Source: Parasedimentitalea marina
GTDB lineage: Bacteria > Pseudomonadota > Alphaproteobacteria > Rhodobacterales > Rhodobacteraceae
DNA length: 64,000 nt
Direction: 5' to 3'
Assembly (NCBI RefSeq): GCF_004006175.1
Contig: NZ_CP033219.1
Location: 1,240,001-1,304,000 of the forward strand
Positions 45,771 to 55,860 of this stretch are shown here, in pieces. The notes under the pieces were generated by a model that saw only the letters and a program-made list of their open reading frames with translations, did no database searches and was not told the DNA's origin. Each line of letters opens with the position of its first letter. Position 1 is the first letter of the stretch. Made by a program: the position numbers and the translations under genes.

Positions 45771-48128
45771 GTGGATACCGCCCGCCGTATCGCCCATTCC
45801 ATTGCCACACAGATCAGTGCCCGCCCCGAGCAGGTGACCTCGGCGGTGACGCTGCTGGATGAAGGATCAACCGTTCCCTTCATCGCCCGCTACCGCAAAG
45901 AGGCGACGGGGGGCTTGGATGATACACAGTTGCGGACACTGGCTGACCGGTTGTCCTATCTGCGCGAACTGGAAGCCCGGCGTGTGAGTATTCTGGATGC
46001 GATCAAATCGCAGGACAAACTGACCGGGGATCTTGCCAGCGCAATTGCCAAGGCTGAGACCAAGGCGCAATTGGAAGACATCTATCTGCCTTATAAAAAG
46101 AAACGCCGGACCAAAGCGATGATCGCGCGTGAAAACGGGCTGGAGGCACTTGCGGATGCGATTCTTGCGGATCGGTCCGTCGCGCCCGAGGCGTTGGCAG
46201 AGCGGTATATTTCTGAGGCCGTCGAGACTGTGAAAGACGCGCTGAACGGCGCGCGCGACATATTGGTGGAGCGCTTGACGGAGAACGCCAGCCTGCTGGG
46301 AAACCTGCGGAGTTTCTTGCAAAAAGAGGCCTTTTTGACGTCTCGCGTTGTGGACGGACAGCAGGACAAAGGGGCCAAGTTTTCGGATTATTTCGACCAT
46401 CGTGAGCGCTGGGCTGTTGTGCCGTCGCACCGCGCACTGGCGATGCTGCGCGGATCAAACGAGGGTGTGCTGACACTGGACATCGGACCAGAACCTGAAG
46501 AAGGCGTTGCCCGGGCAGAGACTATGGTGGCGGCGCAGTTTCAGGCTGGCGGTAAGGGGCCAGGCGATATCTGGTTGCGTAAAATTTCTGGTTGGGCCTG
46601 GCGGGTGAAGCTGAGCCTGTCGATGATGCTGGACCTGATGAGCGATCTGCGTGCACGCTCGCAGGATGAAGCGATCCGGGTATTTGCGCGCAATTTGAAA
46701 GACCTGCTGTTTGCGGCTCCGGCCGGTGCGCTGGTGACACTCGGGCTGGACCCGGGCATTCGCACCGGTGTCAAAGCGGCAGTGGTCGATGCGACCGGGA
46801 AAATGGTGGGGACAGATACGTTCTACCCTTTTCAGCCAAAGAATGATCTGCGTGGAGCCGAAACGGCGATCCTGAAGCTGGTGGTCCAACACGGGGTTGA
46901 GCTGATCGCCATCGGCAATGGCACCGCCAGCCGGGAAACAGAACGTTTGGTTGCGGATGCACTGAAGCTGTTGCCGCCGGGTGTCAAGGCGCCGACCAAG
47001 GTGGTGGTCAGCGAGGCTGGAGCCTCGGTCTATTCGGCGTCCGAACTGGCGGCGCGGGAATTCCCGGATCTGGATGTCTCTCTGCGCGGTGCGGTGTCTA
47101 TTGCGCGAAGGTTGCAGGATCCACTGGCGGAACTGGTCAAGATCGAGCCCAAGTCGATTGGCGTGGGACAGTACCAGCATGATGTCGACCAGCATCAGCT
47201 GTCGAAGTCGCTGGAGGCTGTGATCGAGGACGTGGTGAATGGGGTTGGCGTGGACCTGAATATGGCGTCGGCCCCCTTGTTGGCGCATGTCTCGGGACTT
47301 GGGCCGGGACTGGCCGAAGCCATTGTAGCGCATCGCGATGTGAACGGTGCATTTGCCTCGCGCAGGGAACTGCTGAAAGTTGCGCGTCTGGGGCCACGGG
47401 CGTTTGAGCAATGTGCTGGTTTCCTGCGTATTCGCGATGGGGCTGAGCCGCTGGATGGATCGTCTGTACATCCCGAGGCCTACGGTGTTGCGCGCAAGAT
47501 CGTAAAGGCTTGTGGGCGGGATCTGCGAGTGTTGGCCAGCGATCCCTCTGCATTGCGGGGTGTGCAGGCCGAGGCGTTTGTGGATGATAAATTCGGCTTG
47601 CCGACGGTGCGTGATATTCTGGCCGAGCTGGAAAAACCGGGCCGCGACCCACGTCCCAGTTTCGTCACCGCGACGTTTACCGATGGTATCGAAGACATCA
47701 AGGATTTGAAGCCGGGTATGGTGCTGGAGGGCACTGTCACCAATGTTGCGGCCTTTGGCGCCTTTGTGGATATTGGCGTGCATCAGGACGGTTTAGTGCA
47801 TGTGAGCCAATTGGCAGACCGGTTTGTCAAAGATCCGCATGAGGTGGTGAAGACAGGTGCGGTGGTGAAGGTCACGGTCACCGAGATCGACGTGCCGCGC
47901 AAACGCATTGGCCTGACCATGCGCAAGGATGGCGGTGCATCATCGCGAGAAGACCGGGCGGCGCGAGGCAGACCGTCGGACCGTAAGCCGGGTGGAAAAC
48001 AAGGCGGAGGCGGTCAAGGTGCGCGCGGCAAACAGACGATGTCTGCCGGACCTAAGGCTCAAAAGGGCGGTGGTGATAGTGGAGGCGCGTTGGGTGCAGC
48101 GCTTATGGATGCGATGAAAAAGCGCTGA
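45771..48128 (+). CDS. tex: Tex-family RNA-binding protein
   Basis: A 785-residue protein with the Tex domain order: N-terminal Tex helical domain (PFIARYRKEATGGLDD), YqgF-like RNase H fold (LGLDPGIRTGVKAAVVD), helix-hairpin-helix region (ASAPLLAHVSGLGPGLAEAI) and S1 domain (GTVTNVAAFGAFVDIGVHQ). The last 70 residues are a basic, glycine-rich tail. The start is GTG with GGAGG 7 nt upstream. Tex binds nucleic acid and affects transcription; its precise role here is unknown. A perfect -35 TTGACA at 45722 lacks a good -10. Confidence 0.95.
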   Translation: MDTARRIAHSIATQISARPEQVTSAVTLLDEGSTVPFIARYRKEATGGLDDTQLRTLADRLSYLRELEARRVSILDAIKSQDKLTGDLASAIAKAETKAQLEDIYLPYKKKRRTKAMIARENGLEALADAILADRSVAPEALAERYISEAVETVKDALNGARDILVERLTENASLLGNLRSFLQKEAFLTSRVVDGQQDKGAKFSDYFDHRERWAVVPSHRALAMLRGSNEGVLTLDIGPEPEEGVARAETMVAAQFQAGGKGPGDIWLRKISGWAWRVKLSLSMMLDLMSDLRARSQDEAIRVFARNLKDLLFAAPAGALVTLGLDPGIRTGVKAAVVDATGKMVGTDTFYPFQPKNDLRGAETAILKLVVQHGVELIAIGNGTASRETERLVADALKLLPPGVKAPTKVVVSEAGASVYSASELAAREFPDLDVSLRGAVSIARRLQDPLAELVKIEPKSIGVGQYQHDVDQHQLSKSLEAVIEDVVNGVGVDLNMASAPLLAHVSGLGPGLAEAIVAHRDVNGAFASRRELLKVARLGPRAFEQCAGFLRIRDGAEPLDGSSVHPEAYGVARKIVKACGRDLRVLASDPSALRGVQAEAFVDDKFGLPTVRDILAELEKPGRDPRPSFVTATFTDGIEDIKDLKPGMVLEGTVTNVAAFGAFVDIGVHQDGLVHVSQLADRFVKDPHEVVKTGAVVKVTVTEIDVPRKRIGLTMRKDGGASSREDRAARGRPSDRKPGGKQGGGGQGARGKQTMSAGPKAQKGGGDSGGALGAALMDAMKKR

Positions 48129-48145
48129 CAGCCAATAGTTACGTT

Positions 48146-48166
48146 GTCAGGGCCTTTTGCCCTGAC
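48146..48166 (+). terminator. hairpin after tex
   Basis: Perfect 8-bp stem GTCAGGGC/GCCCTGAC with loop CTTTT, 18 nt after the tex stop. No T run follows, so it may be a weak or factor-assisted terminator. Confidence 0.5.
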
Positions 48167-48329
48167 GCGTCCCACTACTGGTTCACTACCAGTTTCAATG
48201 GTGCTGGTTCTATATGAGCTATTTTAGCAACGAGAACCACAGGTGCATTCTTGTTGCTGGCGTTTCGCAAATCCAAATCCTGCGCATTGCGAACCCGTGG
48301 CACTTTTGCTCGGCGTTGTGATTGGATGT

Positions 48330-49622
48330 TCAGACATGGGTCAGTTGGGGACCCTCGGCGGTGAACGTGACTTTGTGACCCCGATCGATTTCCTCGCGGA
48401 ACAGATCTGCAATAATTTGCAAGGCATCGGCGCGGCCACGGGCCGCAAATCGGCTGGCGGAGGTAATTCTGGCATTGTTGTCAAACCCGTCAGCGGCGTG
48501 GGCCCAGATCAACGGATGCAATTCATATAGGTGGTCCCTGACCAGCCAATCTGCGGCCTCGGCAATTTGCAAGCGCGGTAAATCGGCCTGCTCACACAGT
48601 CCCAGACCATTGCTCAGGGCTACTGAACAGTAGGAGGCAAGCAGATTGATCATCTCCTGGGTTGGGCGGGTTTCTACGATGTCATGCAGCCCGTCGAGGA
48701 AAAACTCGACATCAACCTGCGCACAGGCCTGTTCGTCATTAGAAATGGCATCGAAATAGACCCATGTGTAGCCACCAGCACCCCAGATAGACTCGGTGCG
48801 GGAAGCCGTGCGGCGCGCCTCAAGTTCGAGAGCCGCATAAGTACCGGACCAGCGCGGTAGCATATGATTGCCAAGAGCACGGAAGTGACGGCTGTCCGTA
48901 GGGTCGAGATTGATCAGACGCTCATAGTCATTGGCGACAGTGATCGCGTCCGTGCAGTTGCCCTGTAACATGGCGCAGCTGGTCGCCGCCAGAAACGGGC
49001 TGCTCAGTTGTGTGCTGTTGAACGGGGCCAGCAGGGCTGCGGCGCGATCAAAATGGGCCGACCAGCGCTGTCGGTTGACGGGCGGAAGTGTGTTTTCCCA
49101 ACCGGTGCCACGCCAGACCCAACCAATGTCGATATGGGCCAAAGCCACTACACCTGCGATATAGGGATCGTTTCGGTACGGCATCCGCACCGCCTCGAGG
49201 GCCATAATGCCGTCGATTAGCGGGCGGGAGTCCGCCGTGTGGCCTTCGCCAAGGGCATGTTCAACGGCATTGACCACATCCGCGCGGGCCCCATATGCAA
49301 GCAGATCCGACACCGGCATGCCGCCTGGGGTTTTGTCTCGACCCTTGTCTGCGGCTTCGATTTCGGCCGACAGCTCATCCCAGCGCTCTTGTCTGGCTAA
49401 ATATTGACCACGTGCCTGAGCGTCGCGGCATGCAATGTCATCTGCGCCTTGGTCCATAACGGGGATTGATAAGCAGTCCTCGGGGCGGATGCGTGAAAAT
49501 GTGGTGTCAACGGGATGAGCCCGCGCGACCATCTGTTCCTTCTGGGGCAGGCCGAACCGACTCTTGAAGGGATTGACCATTCGAGAGATGGTATCTCGCG
49601 CCTGTCGGGAGAGGTTGAGCAT
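48330..49622 (-). CDS. hypothetical protein, about 430 residues
   Basis: A soluble, mainly helical protein (430 residues from ATG 49622; 445 from 49667; 416 from 49580). GGAT lies upstream of 49622. Repeated helical hairpins rich in Ala, Leu and Trp (for example HIDIGWVWRGTGWE and YTWVYFDAISND) suggest an alpha-solenoid. Five cysteines lie between 190 and 350. No family is recognised. It is followed on the minus strand by convergent tex, and preceded by two further uncharacterised minus-strand genes. Confidence 0.7.
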   Translation of the reverse strand: MLNLSRQARDTISRMVNPFKSRFGLPQKEQMVARAHPVDTTFSRIRPEDCLSIPVMDQGADDIACRDAQARGQYLARQERWDELSAEIEAADKGRDKTPGGMPVSDLLAYGARADVVNAVEHALGEGHTADSRPLIDGIMALEAVRMPYRNDPYIAGVVALAHIDIGWVWRGTGWENTLPPVNRQRWSAHFDRAAALLAPFNSTQLSSPFLAATSCAMLQGNCTDAITVANDYERLINLDPTDSRHFRALGNHMLPRWSGTYAALELEARRTASRTESIWGAGGYTWVYFDAISNDEQACAQVDVEFFLDGLHDIVETRPTQEMINLLASYCSVALSNGLGLCEQADLPRLQIAEAADWLVRDHLYELHPLIWAHAADGFDNNARITSASRFAARGRADALQIIADLFREEIDRGHKVTFTAEGPQLTHV

Positions 49623-49771
49623 CAGCAATATCCGGTTAGGTGGCAGCAGAATTTGTTGAGCTACCATCCCTCGGCAATGGGGCGCAAAAAGGGCAAGGAT
49701 GGGGAGTTTCGGGTTTTGAATTGGGGTATTCGCGTGACGCGGTCCAGGGATGCATCACTTGGGGCGCAGTA

Positions 49772-50203
49772 TCAAAAGACCCTAAAGTGATGTCGCCGAG
49801 TTTGAATGCCGCGCGCCTGCAGTTCTGGTTCAAGCTGGCGATGCGGCGGGACCACCTGCGGCGGCAAACGCAGCTTTTTACCACTGTCCAGGATGAAGGT
49901 GACCCGTACGGAAAAGTCCCATCTGGTGTCGAAACGGGCGAGTTTCACCTTATTCAGGGCCAATTTTCCGGTTTGTTGGCCGCTGTACCACTCTATTTGG
50001 TCCGGGCCGAGCGAAAGACCGGAGAGAGTATCGCGCCAATAGTCCCAAGCGGCTGGTAATGTTGGCAATGCCAAAACGGTGACGATCCACCAGCTGGCAT
50101 CAATGGTGAAATGAAGAGCAATTAGAACCGCATAGACTGTGACCAGAATCGCAATGAGCTGAGGAGAGCGGGAATTTCTGGAAAAATTGAAGTTTTCGCT
50201 CAT
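49772..50203 (-). CDS. hypothetical membrane protein with PH-like C-terminus
   Basis: A 143-residue protein with two membrane segments (about 13-32 and 35-55) and a cytoplasmic part with alternating strands (LSLGPDQIEWYSG, LALNKVKLARFDTRW, VRVTFILDSGKKLRL) that resembles bacterial PH-like domains. The start 50203 has a strong GGAGG 6 nt upstream. The role is unknown. It is followed by a 430-residue hypothetical gene on the same strand. Confidence 0.7.
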   Translation of the reverse strand: MSENFNFSRNSRSPQLIAILVTVYAVLIALHFTIDASWWIVTVLALPTLPAAWDYWRDTLSGLSLGPDQIEWYSGQQTGKLALNKVKLARFDTRWDFSVRVTFILDSGKKLRLPPQVVPPHRQLEPELQARGIQTRRHHFRVF

Positions 50204-50237
50204 TGGCGACCTCCGGTCTGCTGGCATTGGGCAACTG

Positions 50238-50768
50238 TTACGATCTGGATATCCGAAAGGCGGTCCGCAGATCGTCCAGTGCTTCTGTCTGGCGCTGGCT
50301 AAGTCCACTGTCTGCCAAGCAACCTTTGATGATCGACATCAAAGGTTGCAGTGCCTCTGCGCCACTGAGCCTATAGACCTTGCGGGACAATCTGGAGACT
50401 GCGGCATCTGTTCCGCCGCATTGCGAGACCAGCCAGCGGCCCAGAACAATGGCTTCTTCTGCCGCGTCGCTGTCCATGTGCAGTTGAGTTTGCAACTGAA
50501 AAGTCAATTTGCTGCGCTGTTCACGGGTCGGCAGACCGTCAAGTTCCTGGAAGGCAATCGCCAAGGCAGCGATCGCGAGGTTGCTGTCCTCGACGTTCTC
50601 AACTGGATGCACGTTGGTTTTGCGGCGAAAGCCGAACCGCCGTGCGGCCAGTTGGACATCCTTTGCAACATCCACCAGATCACCGGCCAGATGGGCCGCA
50701 TTGCGGGCGCGGTTCAGAAAGAAATAGACCGTGGTGGCGATCCCGATAATGGCAATAAGAAGGGGCAC
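50238..50768 (-). CDS. membrane-anchored TerB-like protein
   Basis: From GTG 50768 (GGAG 8 nt upstream) 176 residues; ATG 50807 would add 13. One N-terminal membrane segment (about 1-18) is followed by a basic linker and an all-helical domain (LAIAALAIAFQELDG, SKLTFQLQTQL, EAIVLGRWLVSQCGG) similar in pattern to tellurite-resistance TerB domains. Function is unknown. It lies 34 nt before the two-segment membrane gene and could be in the same transcript. Confidence 0.65.
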   Translation of the reverse strand: MPLLIAIIGIATTVYFFLNRARNAAHLAGDLVDVAKDVQLAARRFGFRRKTNVHPVENVEDSNLAIAALAIAFQELDGLPTREQRSKLTFQLQTQLHMDSDAAEEAIVLGRWLVSQCGGTDAAVSRLSRKVYRLSGAEALQPLMSIIKGCLADSGLSQRQTEALDDLRTAFRISRS

Positions 50769-50853
50769 TATATGAACTCCAGAAATTGAGGCGCGTAAAA
50801 TACCCATCCAGATTGACCTGTGAATTTGCGGCGTTTCAACCGCTAAATCGCGG

Positions 50854-53406
50854 CTAGCCGTTCAGAATCCTTGTCACCATCTCATTTGTGTCCCGGCTGA
50901 GGTTTTCTGTTGCCGCGATTCGGTCCAACTGGCTGCGGATCAAATCCTGACGGGGCTGGTCATAGCGCTTCCAGCTCTGAAAGACCGAGCACATGCGGGC
51001 CGTTGTCTGCGGGTTCAGGGCATCCAGTGCGATCAGTTTGTCGGCCAGAAGTTGATAGCCTGCGCCACCGGCGTAGTGAAAGCCAGCCTGGTTCATGGCC
51101 AGTGCGCCCATCACGGCACGAAACCGGTTTGGGTTTTTCATGTCAAACAGGGCATGGTTGGTTAGGGATTCGGCCAGACCCGCAGCCTTGGCTGGGGCGG
51201 CGCAGGCGATCTGCAGACCAAACCATTTGTCCATCACCAACCGGTCCCCTTTCCATTGTTCAAAGAAGGCCTGCGATTGGCTTGTGCCTTTCTCTGCTTT
51301 CAGCAAGCTGGCCAATGCGGCGTTTTGCACGGTCATATTGTCTGCTGCAGCATACTGACGGGCCGCTTGATCGCCACCATCGAGACGGGTCAGCAAGGAC
51401 AAGATACGCGCGTTCAGGTCTCGTTTGCCCGCACTTGCAGCGTCGGGGCTGTAGTCCCCTTGCACAGTGGTGTCGGCATAAAGACGGGGCAGGCTGTCGG
51501 TCAACGCCTCGGCCAGGGTCTGGGTAAAGGTTTCAGCGGCGTTATATATGGCCTGTGGATCAGGTGTGTGACCGCGCTCAAACAGGGTTTGGGCCAGATC
51601 CGACTGACTGGGGGGCGACAAGACCAGCGAGCGGAAGGCCGGGTCAAGACTGTCATCGCGGACCAGTTTGGTCAGTGCATCCAGATAGTCAGTGTCCGGT
51701 GCGGCGCCGTCCAGCACCATGGCAATGCGCGATTCCTTGGCCAATGCGTTGCCCGCTTCCCATCGGTTGAACGGATCGCTGTCATGAGCCAGCAGAAAGG
51801 CACGCTCGGCGTTGGTTGTTTCACGTTGCAGGATCACCGGGGCGGAAAACTCGCGCAGGATCGAGGGGACGGGTTTGGTGGATAAGCCTTCGAAGGTGAA
51901 GCTCTGCTTGGATTCGGTCAGCTCTAACACCTGAGTGGCCTGGACCTCGTCGCCGTTCTGGCCCAACAAGCCCACGGCTACGGGTATGACACGGGGGTCT
52001 TTGTCGGGTTGACCCGGTGTGGGCGGCGTCGATTGTTCCAGCGTCAGGGTATAGGTGCCATCGGCGTAAGCTTCAGTTGCCGTGATCCGCGGGGTGCCGG
52101 CCTGACTGTACCACAGCTTGAACTGGCTAAGATCGCGGCCGGTGCTGTCCTCAAAGACCTGCAGCCAATCCTCGATGGTACAGGCCTGACCGTCGTGGCG
52201 GGTAAAGTACAAAGCCACCGCCTTGGCGTAGGCCTCATCGCCGACCAGACGTTTCAGCATGCCGATCACCTCGGCGCCTTTTTCATAAATGGTGGCAGTG
52301 TAGAAGTTGTTGATTTCCTGGAAACTATCGGGCCGGACCTGATGCGCCAGCGGGCCGTTGTCCTCGGCGAACTGGCGACCACGCAGATCGATCACATCCG
52401 AGATACGTTTGACAGAGGCAGAACGCATATCAGAAGTGAACTGGCTGTCGCGGAACACCGTCAGCCCTTCTTTCAGGCACAGTTGAAACCAGTCACGGCA
52501 GGTGATGCGGTTGCCGGTCCAGTTGTGGAAATATTCATGCGCGATGATCGCCTCGATGCGCTCAAAATTGGCATCGGTCGAGGTTTCGGGTGAGGCCAAG
52601 ACACAAGAGGAGTTGAAGACGTTCAGCCCTTTGTTTTCCATTGCACCCATGTTGAAGTCGTCAACGGCGACGATGTTAAAGATGTCGAGGTCATATTCCA
52701 GACCATAGACCTCTTCATCCCAGGTCATCGACTTTTTCAAGGCTTCCATGCCAAAGGCGCATTTGCCCTCGTCACCGGGGCGCACCCAGATGTTCAGCTC
52801 GACGTCTTTGCCAGACGCGGTGGTGAAGCTGTCGGGGTGGTTGATCAGATCGCCAGCCACCAGTGCAAACAGATAGGCGGGTTTGGGCCATGGGTCGTGC
52901 CATTCTGCCCATCCATCACCGTTGTCGGTTGGATTTCCGTTGGACAACAGGACCTTCTCGTCGCCTTCAATTCTGACAGTAAAGATGCTCATCACGTCGG
53001 GGCGGTCGGGGTAATAGGTGATTTTGCGAAAACCCTCGGCCTCGCACTGGGTACAATACATGCCATTCGACATATACAGACCTTCAAGTGCGGTATTGCC
53101 GGCCGGGTCAATCTCGACCTCGGCTTCCCAGACGAATGGGGCGTCAGGGGTATCGCAGGTCAGCCCCTGCGGGGTGACCTCGGGGGACACGGGTTGGCCG
53201 TCGATTTTGGCAGCGATCAGTTTCAGCTGCTCGCCGTGCAGAAAGAATCGTTTGTCCGTGGCATCAGGCAGAGGGGTAAATTCGATGCGGCTGACCACGC
53301 GGGTGGTCGTGGGGGACAGGTGAAAGGTGAGGTGAACCGAATCTACCTGATAGCCAAACGGGGTGTAGTCCTTGAGATAGATCGTCTGAGGGGCCGGTTC
53401 GGTCAT
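50854..53406 (-). CDS. pepN: aminopeptidase N
   Basis: Zinc M1 aminopeptidase (850 residues) of the E. coli PepN type that trims N-terminal residues from peptides. The exopeptidase motif G254-A-M-E-N258 and zinc site H290-E-Y-F-H294 with a distal Glu at 313 (LKEGLTVFRD) are intact. The Tyr/Arg-rich N-terminal beta domain and the helical C-terminal domain complete the known four-domain form. The start 53406 has GGAGAG upstream; a 39-residue extension to 53523 has no family match. Confidence 0.95.
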   Translation of the reverse strand: MTEPAPQTIYLKDYTPFGYQVDSVHLTFHLSPTTTRVVSRIEFTPLPDATDKRFFLHGEQLKLIAAKIDGQPVSPEVTPQGLTCDTPDAPFVWEAEVEIDPAGNTALEGLYMSNGMYCTQCEAEGFRKITYYPDRPDVMSIFTVRIEGDEKVLLSNGNPTDNGDGWAEWHDPWPKPAYLFALVAGDLINHPDSFTTASGKDVELNIWVRPGDEGKCAFGMEALKKSMTWDEEVYGLEYDLDIFNIVAVDDFNMGAMENKGLNVFNSSCVLASPETSTDANFERIEAIIAHEYFHNWTGNRITCRDWFQLCLKEGLTVFRDSQFTSDMRSASVKRISDVIDLRGRQFAEDNGPLAHQVRPDSFQEINNFYTATIYEKGAEVIGMLKRLVGDEAYAKAVALYFTRHDGQACTIEDWLQVFEDSTGRDLSQFKLWYSQAGTPRITATEAYADGTYTLTLEQSTPPTPGQPDKDPRVIPVAVGLLGQNGDEVQATQVLELTESKQSFTFEGLSTKPVPSILREFSAPVILQRETTNAERAFLLAHDSDPFNRWEAGNALAKESRIAMVLDGAAPDTDYLDALTKLVRDDSLDPAFRSLVLSPPSQSDLAQTLFERGHTPDPQAIYNAAETFTQTLAEALTDSLPRLYADTTVQGDYSPDAASAGKRDLNARILSLLTRLDGGDQAARQYAAADNMTVQNAALASLLKAEKGTSQSQAFFEQWKGDRLVMDKWFGLQIACAAPAKAAGLAESLTNHALFDMKNPNRFRAVMGALAMNQAGFHYAGGAGYQLLADKLIALDALNPQTTARMCSVFQSWKRYDQPRQDLIRSQLDRIAATENLSRDTNEMVTRILNG

Positions 53407-53643
53407 GTCACTCTCCTTGGTCACGCTGTGGCACAGGTGTACCGCAAGGCCGCGCAACTGCAAGTGGATAGGAGTAATTAGCCAGGTCCAAGACCTTGGC
53501 ATTTGGTCAGAGACCGACTGCAACGGGTATTTTTGCAGCAGATAGAGGCGGAATATTGGATTTTTTGAGTGTCGGTTTGTTGCTGATAGGAAATATATGT
53601 TCTAAGGAGGCGCGGAATACAATTGTATACCGTAGGGGAAATG

Positions 53644-55776
53644 ATGACACTTCGGGTCGAAAAGCAGGGGTTGCAAGTCGCAGCTGAATACGTCGATTTC
53701 ATTGAAAAGGCAGCTTTGCCGGGCACTGGCGTGGCGGCGGATACCTTCTGGCAGGGGTTGAGCAACCTTGTGCATGAACTGGGTCCTGAAAACCGGGCTC
53801 TGCTGGCCAAACGTAAGGACTTGCAGGGTCAGATCGATGCTTGGCATATCTCCCGCCGCGGACAGGCGCATGACGCCGAGGCCTACACGGCATTTCTGCG
53901 CGAGATCGGATATTTGCTGCCCGAGGGCGCCGATTTCGAGATCGAGACGCAAAACGTGGATCCCGAGATCGCCGAAGTGCCGGGCGCGCAACTGGTGGTG
54001 CCGATCACCAATGCTCGTTTTGCCCTGAACGCGGCGAACGCACGTTGGGGCTCTTTGTATGATGCGCTGTATGGCACCGATGCTATGGGCGATCTACCAC
54101 AGGGCAAAGGGTACGATGCGGCGCGGGGCGCACGGGTAGTAGCCTGGGGGCGTGACTTTCTGGATGCGAACTTTGCGTTGGCAAGCGGGTCCTGGGCCGA
54201 TGTCGCTGAACTGTCTGTTGTTGACGGAGCACTGGTGCCGTCGCTTGGCACTGTTGCAGGTTTTGCCGGACATGTTGGCGAGGCTGCGGCGCCATCGCGG
54301 GTTCTGCTGAAAAACAACGGTCTGCATGTGATCATCGAGATCGATGCTGCGGGTAATATCGGCAAGGATGATCCAGCAGGGATCAACGACATCACGCTGG
54401 AATCAGCGATGTCGACAATCATGGACTGCGAAGACAGTGTTGCCGCGGTTGATGCGACAGACAAGGTTCTGGCCTATTCCAACTGGTTGGGCCTGATGAA
54501 GCGCGATCTGAGCGAAGAGATCGTCAAAGGCGACAAGACATTTACACGGGTCTTGAACCAGGATGTTCAGTTCACCGCGCCGGATGGGGCCGAGGCTTCG
54601 CTGAAGGGCCGGGCGCTGTTGCTGGTGCGCAATGTTGGGCATCTGATGACCAACCCGGCGGTGTTGGATCGCGACGGTCTGGAGATTGGCGAAGGTCTTC
54701 TAGATGCGATGACCACAGCGATGATCGCGATGCATGATCTGCAGGCGATCAGCGGCAACTCGGCGCATGGGTCGGTCTATGTGGTCAAGCCCAAGATGCA
54801 TGGCCCCGAAGAAGTGGCATTTGCCTGCCGGATCTTTGATCATGTGGAGCAGGCGCTGGGCCTGGCGCCAAATACTGTCAAAATCGGCATTATGGACGAA
54901 GAGCGCCGCACCAGCGCGAACCTGAAAGAGTGTATCCGGGCGGCGAAGTCCCGGGTGGCCTTCATCAACACAGGGTTCCTGGACCGCACCGGCGATGAGA
55001 TCCACACCTCGATGGAGGCGGGCGCGATGATGCCCAAAGGCGAGATGAAGACCACGCCCTGGATTACATCCTACGAAGACCGCAACGTTGATATTGGCCT
55101 GGCCTGTGGGCTGAAGGGCAAAGCGCAGATTGGCAAGGGCATGTGGGCCATGCCGGATCTGATGGCGGCGATGCTAGAGGCTAAGGTTGGCCATCCTATG
55201 GCTGGGGCAACCTGTGCCTGGGTGCCATCGCCAACAGCGGCGACCCTGCACGCGACCCATTATCACAAGGTGGATGTGCTGGCCGTGCAGGACGGTTTGA
55301 AGGCCGGTGGCGCACGGGGATCGCTGCAGGACCTGTTGACGATCCCGGTTAAGACGGGCGAAAACCTGTCAGAGGATGAGATCCGCCAGGAGATTGAGAA
55401 CAACGCGCAGGGTATCCTTGGCTATGTGGTGCGTTGGATTGATCATGGGGTTGGCTGCTCGAAGGTGCCGGATATCCATGATGTTGGGCTGATGGAAGAC
55501 CGGGCGACCTGTCGGATTTCCAGCCAGGCGCTGGCGAATTGGCTGCATCACGGTGTGGTTGACGAGGCGCAGGTCATGGCAGCGATGCAGAAAATGGCGG
55601 CCGTGGTGGATGCACAGAATGCAGCAGATGCCGACTATCAGGCGATGGCTCCTGGGTTTGACGGCATTGCCTTTCAGGCGGCCAGTGATCTTGTGTTCAA
55701 AGGTCGAGTTCAGCCGTCGGGTTATACTGAACCAGTGCTGCATGCGCGGCGTCTGGAGCTGAAAGCCGCAGGTTGA
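53644..55776 (+). CDS. glcB: malate synthase G
   Basis: Glyoxylate-pathway enzyme of 710 residues that condenses glyoxylate with acetyl-CoA to give malate. The G-type family is shown by length and by [41 protein letters not shown] and [19 protein letters not shown] lies 5 nt before ATG 53644 (ATG 53641 also fits). It is divergent from pepN, and a GlcG-like gene follows 84 nt later; glcB and glcG are linked in glycolate operons. No isocitrate lyase is in the window. Confidence 0.95.
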   Translation: MTLRVEKQGLQVAAEYVDFIEKAALPGTGVAADTFWQGLSNLVHELGPENRALLAKRKDLQGQIDAWHISRRGQAHDAEAYTAFLREIGYLLPEGADFEIETQNVDPEIAEVPGAQLVVPITNARFALNAANARWGSLYDALYGTDAMGDLPQGKGYDAARGARVVAWGRDFLDANFALASGSWADVAELSVVDGALVPSLGTVAGFAGHVGEAAAPSRVLLKNNGLHVIIEIDAAGNIGKDDPAGINDITLESAMSTIMDCEDSVAAVDATDKVLAYSNWLGLMKRDLSEEIVKGDKTFTRVLNQDVQFTAPDGAEASLKGRALLLVRNVGHLMTNPAVLDRDGLEIGEGLLDAMTTAMIAMHDLQAISGNSAHGSVYVVKPKMHGPEEVAFACRIFDHVEQALGLAPNTVKIGIMDEERRTSANLKECIRAAKSRVAFINTGFLDRTGDEIHTSMEAGAMMPKGEMKTTPWITSYEDRNVDIGLACGLKGKAQIGKGMWAMPDLMAAMLEAKVGHPMAGATCAWVPSPTAATLHATHYHKVDVLAVQDGLKAGGARGSLQDLLTIPVKTGENLSEDEIRQEIENNAQGILGYVVRWIDHGVGCSKVPDIHDVGLMEDRATCRISSQALANWLHHGVVDEAQVMAAMQKMAAVVDAQNAADADYQAMAPGFDGIAFQAASDLVFKGRVQPSGYTEPVLHARRLELKAAG

Positions 55777-55793
55777 GTCTTTTGATGAGAGGA

Positions 55794-55818
55794 ACGAGGG
55801 GGCTGTCTGCCCCCTCGT
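55794..55818 (+). terminator. 10-bp perfect hairpin after glcB
   Basis: Arms ACGAGGGGGC and GCCCCCTCGT with a 5-nt loop, 17 nt after the malate synthase stop. It is followed by C- and A-rich sequence and not a T run. It may end or stabilise the glcB transcript while allowing some read-through to the GlcG-like gene. Confidence 0.55.
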
Positions 55819-55820
55819 AC

Positions 55821-55851
55821 TCCCCCGAGGATATTTAGGGCCAGATGAAAG
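55821..55851. repeat. intergenic repeat, roseobacter type
   Basis: The stretch beginning CTCCCCCGAGGATATTT and ending in CAGATGAAAGG has a degenerate partner on the minus strand at about 30787-30836 (CTCTGGCGAGAGTATTT then AAAAAGAAACG). Similar short elements recur between genes in this bacterial group, from general knowledge. The copy number in this genome cannot be judged here. Confidence 0.4.
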
Positions 55852-55860
55852 GGATCTATT

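Noticed and set aside
46455..47783. A 442-residue open frame opposite tex
   Set aside because: It has no family pattern and is rich in His, Arg and Gln, as expected from reading a high-GC gene backwards. tex has clear domains.
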